Below are positions 5,128 through 7,645 of a stretch of DNA of 7,645 bases, piece after piece. The translations under genes were made by a program, and so were the position numbers. The first letter of the stretch is position 1. Each line of letters starts with the position of its first letter. Location: positions 1-7,645 of the forward strand of contig NZ_JBBIRC010000055.1 of NCBI RefSeq assembly GCF_037442045.1, in the 5' to 3' direction. The stretch comes from Ferroplasma sp037442045. Its GTDB lineage: Archaea; Thermoplasmatota; Thermoplasmata; Thermoplasmatales; Thermoplasmataceae. The notes below the pieces were generated by a model, which made no database searches, had not been told where the DNA came from, and saw only the letters and a program-made list of their open reading frames with translations.

Positions 5128-6549
5128 ATGTTTATGGTTGAAACCGAATATCTAAGGAGAAATTCACTTGGAGGATTCAGGCTTGTATGGCAGGCAATGG
5201 GAACTTTATCTGTTGCCGCTGATGCTGCATATTTATTAACGGGAGTGGTAGAATTTGCACTTGGTGCAACTCCACTGGCACTATTACTGGGTGTTTTCGC
5301 ATATTTATTTATAATGAATACCGGATACCAGTTTTCGAAGCATGTTAATTCAGCAGGATCGTATTATACATTTGCGGGTAAAGGGCTTGGAGGCATTGCC
5401 GGAACATTCCAGGCATGGAATATGGCGTTTTATGGTCTCATAGGTTACGGAAGTTTTGGCTTTTTAGGCCTTGCAGCCTTTATCACCCTTCTTGACCCTA
5501 CATATAAAGGAATATTATTCTGGCTTCCAGTAGCATTTTTTGCAGCATTAATTTCATTTATATTTACACACAGAGGCATGAAAATATCAACAGATTATCA
5601 AATAGCAGGAGGAATTATAGAGGTTGCAGTTTTGCTTATCGGTTCTGCCATGATAATAGTCAATGCCGGAAAGCTGAATACACTTGCAGTATTCGGGACA
5701 AAATATGTTACAGGGGCTTCTCAGCTTCTTTTTGCCATGATTTATTCCATGATTTTGTATTTCGGCACAACAGTTTCAATAACGGCAATGGGGGAGGAGG
5801 CAATAACACCACAAAAAACTATAAAAAAGGCACTGATTGGAACAGTTATACTCTCGGGCATAACTCTAATAATAGTATCATACGCTTTTACCATTGGCTG
5901 GGGGCCATCTGCCATGGCATCATTTTACCACAGTGCTGACCCCGGCGTTATACTCTTCAGGCGGTTAAATCCAGTTATCTATATTTTGCTTGTCCTTGTT
6001 ACTGTCAACAGCTTCATGGGATACAATATATCTGTCAGCAATGCCGATTCGAGAATATTTTACAGTTTTGCTCGAGATGGCATTCTCTTCCTTCCGGAAA
6101 GTATCGCAAGAATACATAAAAAGTATAAAACACCATCAAATGCCGCACTTGTTATATTTATATTATCATTTGTAATAGCTGTGATTTTCGGAGTATTATT
6201 TGGCCCCGTTGCTGGTGGTCTTATGATGCTACTGATAAATGCATATGCAGCATATACTGAACATATTATCGCATCAATATCTTTGCCTATAATGATGAGG
6301 CGTTTGCATAAACTTAAAATCATAGAGCATGTGATAATTCCGGTTATTGGAATATTAATACTTGTTATTATAATGGTAGGAACCCTGCTTTCTCCAGGGA
6401 AGTATCCTGATAATATAGCTGTTTATATTGGGGTTTCCTGGATTCCAGTAGCCGGGCTTTTAACCTTTATTGAATATAAAATACATCCTGATAAAGTCAG
6501 GAATGCTGCTAAAATGTCAATAGAAGAAGAGGCTCTGGAGCCGAAATAA
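5128..6549 (+). CDS. APC-family amino acid permease
   Basis: A secondary transporter of the amino acid-polyamine-organocation superfamily, expected to import amino acids or related compounds with an ion gradient. In 473 residues about 12 hydrophobic helices can be counted. Family marks are the QAMGTLSVAADAA stretch of broken helix 1 (about 22-34), NSAGSYYTFAGKGLGG (74-89) leading into helix 3, AMGEEAITPQKTIKKA in the position of the (GxEExxxPxKTIPRA) loop after helix 6, and SRIFYSFARDG followed by KYKTPSNAA after helix 8. The cytoplasmic tail ends EEEALEPK. The substrate is not readable. No Shine-Dalgarno sequence is present. ATG 5128 is the longest start, but ATG 5134 (MVETEY) fits the TATA-like box better. 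It lies 38 bp after the exporter and ends 5 bp from a convergent gene. Confidence 0.9.
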   Translation: MFMVETEYLRRNSLGGFRLVWQAMGTLSVAADAAYLLTGVVEFALGATPLALLLGVFAYLFIMNTGYQFSKHVNSAGSYYTFAGKGLGGIAGTFQAWNMAFYGLIGYGSFGFLGLAAFITLLDPTYKGILFWLPVAFFAALISFIFTHRGMKISTDYQIAGGIIEVAVLLIGSAMIIVNAGKLNTLAVFGTKYVTGASQLLFAMIYSMILYFGTTVSITAMGEEAITPQKTIKKALIGTVILSGITLIIVSYAFTIGWGPSAMASFYHSADPGVILFRRLNPVIYILLVLVTVNSFMGYNISVSNADSRIFYSFARDGILFLPESIARIHKKYKTPSNAALVIFILSFVIAVIFGVLFGPVAGGLMMLLINAYAAYTEHIIASISLPIMMRRLHKLKIIEHVIIPVIGILILVIIMVGTLLSPGKYPDNIAVYIGVSWIPVAGLLTFIEYKIHPDKVRNAAKMSIEEEALEPK

Positions 6550-6552
6550 TAA
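6544..6552 (-). terminator. possible T-rich end of the minus-strand transporter transcript
   Basis: Read on the minus strand, TTATTATTT follows the stop codon of the minus-strand transporter within 3 nt and overlaps the stop codon of the permease. There is no hairpin. It is a weak tract, and termination could also lie further inside the permease gene. Confidence 0.2.
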
Positions 6553-6554
6553 TT

Positions 6555-7645
6555 TCAATTTAGAGCTTTATTTTTCAATTCCATCATTTTTATATTTTTA
6601 TTTGAAGCAAACAGCAGAAATATTACTAATGGAACAAGAGCTAAAAACATATATCTGAATCCAATAAGATTTTCCACAAGGCCACCAGCAGAAGGAGTTA
6701 CTATTCCAATTGCCATCATTATGGAGAAAAAGTAACTGTTTGCCATATTCCTGTATGACATGTCAAAAGTTCTGCTAATTGATACAATTGATAAAGGATA
6801 CGTTATGCCATGAGGTATTCCAAGCAATAAGTATGCAATAATATATATTAGGGCAGTTGTTCCAAGAAATAGAAATATTATGCCTGTTATTGTGATAATC
6901 ATTGCAGTTCCAATGTAATGCCAGAGGCTTTCAGGAGCTCTGTAAGATATAAAAAGCCGTGCTGAAAAAGATACCAGGAAAAAACCGGTAAATAAAAGTG
7001 AAACATCGGAAAGGCTTAGTTTTAATACGCTTTTTGCGTATATTCCACCAAATGTAATTAGCAATGCAAATATTATATTATATGCAAGAATTGCATAAAG
7101 TGAAACTTTAAATCCAGGTTCCTTAAAAACATTAATTTTTGTTTTCCTGATCTCATCCTTTTTGTCTGGAAATTTCAAAAACGGAGAAAGAACGGAAGCA
7201 ACAATTCCAAATGGCACGAAAAATAGGAATATAATTCTGAGTGGCTCAAATGTTAATATATAAGATTCAAAGGCAGGCCCGGCAATAAGGCTAACGCTTA
7301 ATGCAAGTGTATATATTCCAAGAACTCTTTCTCTTTCTTTTTTATCAGTAATCATTCCGGCAGATGTAATGATATTGGGCATAATTGCACCAAAGGCAAG
7401 ACCCGCAACAAATATAAAGATCCATACTGATATATAATTTGAAAACTCCATTAGCCCAAGAATTACTGTAAATGCAACATTAGAAAAGATAAATAAATAC
7501 CTTCTAGGCCTTGAGCTAAGGTGTGAATTTATTAAAGCAGTTGTAATAAAAGTTGCAAGTGCCATTACAGACTCGGTTAATCCAACCTCAATTTGATTGA
7601 ACTGCAAATCATATTTGGAGAAAAGTGAGATGGTAGTCATCATCA
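6555..7645 (-). CDS. major facilitator superfamily transporter, N-terminus cut by the window edge
   Basis: A 12-helix-type major facilitator protein, membrane-located, substrate unknown. At least 362 residues are visible, with about 11 hydrophobic segments. The visible part opens with LQFNQIEVGLTESVMALA, which matches the approach to helix 2, so helix 1 and the true start probably lie beyond 7645; the frame is still open at the edge. A degenerate motif A follows helix 2 (SHLSSRPRR, 40-48, without the usual Gly and Asp), and a motif C-like AGPAFESYI (121-129) marks helix 5. A charged inner loop (KFPDKKDEIRKTK) separates the two halves. It is not closely similar to the DHA2 exporter: 12 rather than 14 helices and different motifs. 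ATG codons at 7643 and 7640 could be starts only if helix 1 is really absent. Confidence 0.82.
   Translation of the reverse strand, partial: MMTTISLFSKYDLQFNQIEVGLTESVMALATFITTALINSHLSSRPRRYLFIFSNVAFTVILGLMEFSNYISVWIFIFVAGLAFGAIMPNIITSAGMITDKKERERVLGIYTLALSVSLIAGPAFESYILTFEPLRIIFLFFVPFGIVASVLSPFLKFPDKKDEIRKTKINVFKEPGFKVSLYAILAYNIIFALLITFGGIYAKSVLKLSLSDVSLLFTGFFLVSFSARLFISYRAPESLWHYIGTAMIITITGIIFLFLGTTALIYIIAYLLLGIPHGITYPLSIVSISRTFDMSYRNMANSYFFSIMMAIGIVTPSAGGLVENLIGFRYMFLALVPLVIFLLFASNKNIKMMELKNKALN
6567..6575 (+). terminator. T-rich terminator candidate after the amino acid permease
   Basis: TTTATTTTT begins 18 nt after the permease stop codon, a typical place for intrinsic archaeal termination on a T-tract without a hairpin. 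It lies inside the last codons of the convergent minus-strand gene, so the two transcripts would overlap by at least about 20 nt. Confidence 0.4.

Noticed and set aside
5990..6323. Short frames on both strands inside the permease gene (5990-6175 plus, 6060-6323 minus)
   Set aside because: They overlap the conserved SRIFYSFARDG and KYKTPSNAA region of the permease in other frames and have no independent support.
3656..7645. Mobile element or defence island linking the three transporter genes
   Set aside because: No transposase, integrase, terminal repeats or nuclease genes are present, and codon use looks uniform with the cobalamin genes by eye.

Overview
The window reads as chromosomal DNA from an acid-loving archaeon of the Thermoplasmatales (Ferroplasma, Acidiplasma, Picrophilus or a relative). 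This is an inference. It rests on the strong AT bias, heavy use of ATA (Ile) and AGA/AGG (Arg) codons, TATA-like boxes roughly 20-27 bp before several start codons with little room for a leader (leaderless mRNA style), and T-tracts instead of hairpin terminators. I could not run a search, so the genus is not established. There is no rRNA, tRNA, CRISPR array, insertion sequence or phage gene.

Positions 1-3551 hold a small cobalamin (vitamin B12) biosynthesis block on the plus strand. It contains cbiG (cobalt-precorrin 5A hydrolase) and cbiA (cobyrinate a,c-diamide synthase), whose reading frames overlap by 11 bp. After 24 bp comes a phosphodiesterase/phosphatase of the alkaline phosphatase superfamily with a complete set of metal ligands and a threonine nucleophile. 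CbiG opens the delta-lactone during ring contraction in the anaerobic (early cobalt) pathway. CbiA later amidates the a and c side chains of cobyrinate with glutamine and ATP. The rest of the pathway must lie outside the window. The phosphatase is the least expected member and could supply a dephosphorylation step of nucleotide-loop assembly.

Positions 3552-6549 hold a regulatory gap of about 100 bp and then two plus-strand transporter genes: a 14-helix DHA2-type major facilitator exporter and a 12-helix APC-family amino acid permease, 38 bp apart. Positions 6555-7645 hold, on the minus strand, most of a second, unrelated 12-helix major facilitator protein whose N-terminus runs off the right edge. 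It converges on the permease with only 5 bp between the stop codons.

Regulatory sequence is compact. A TTGCAA-N4-TTGCAA palindrome sits just upstream of the TATA box of cbiG. A GTTTT-AG-AAAAC palindrome and an eight-codon mini-ORF lie before the exporter gene. These short elements, together with the phosphatase in the B12 block, are the most interesting leads. The enzymes and transporters otherwise belong to known families, and I do not see a clearly novel multi-gene system.
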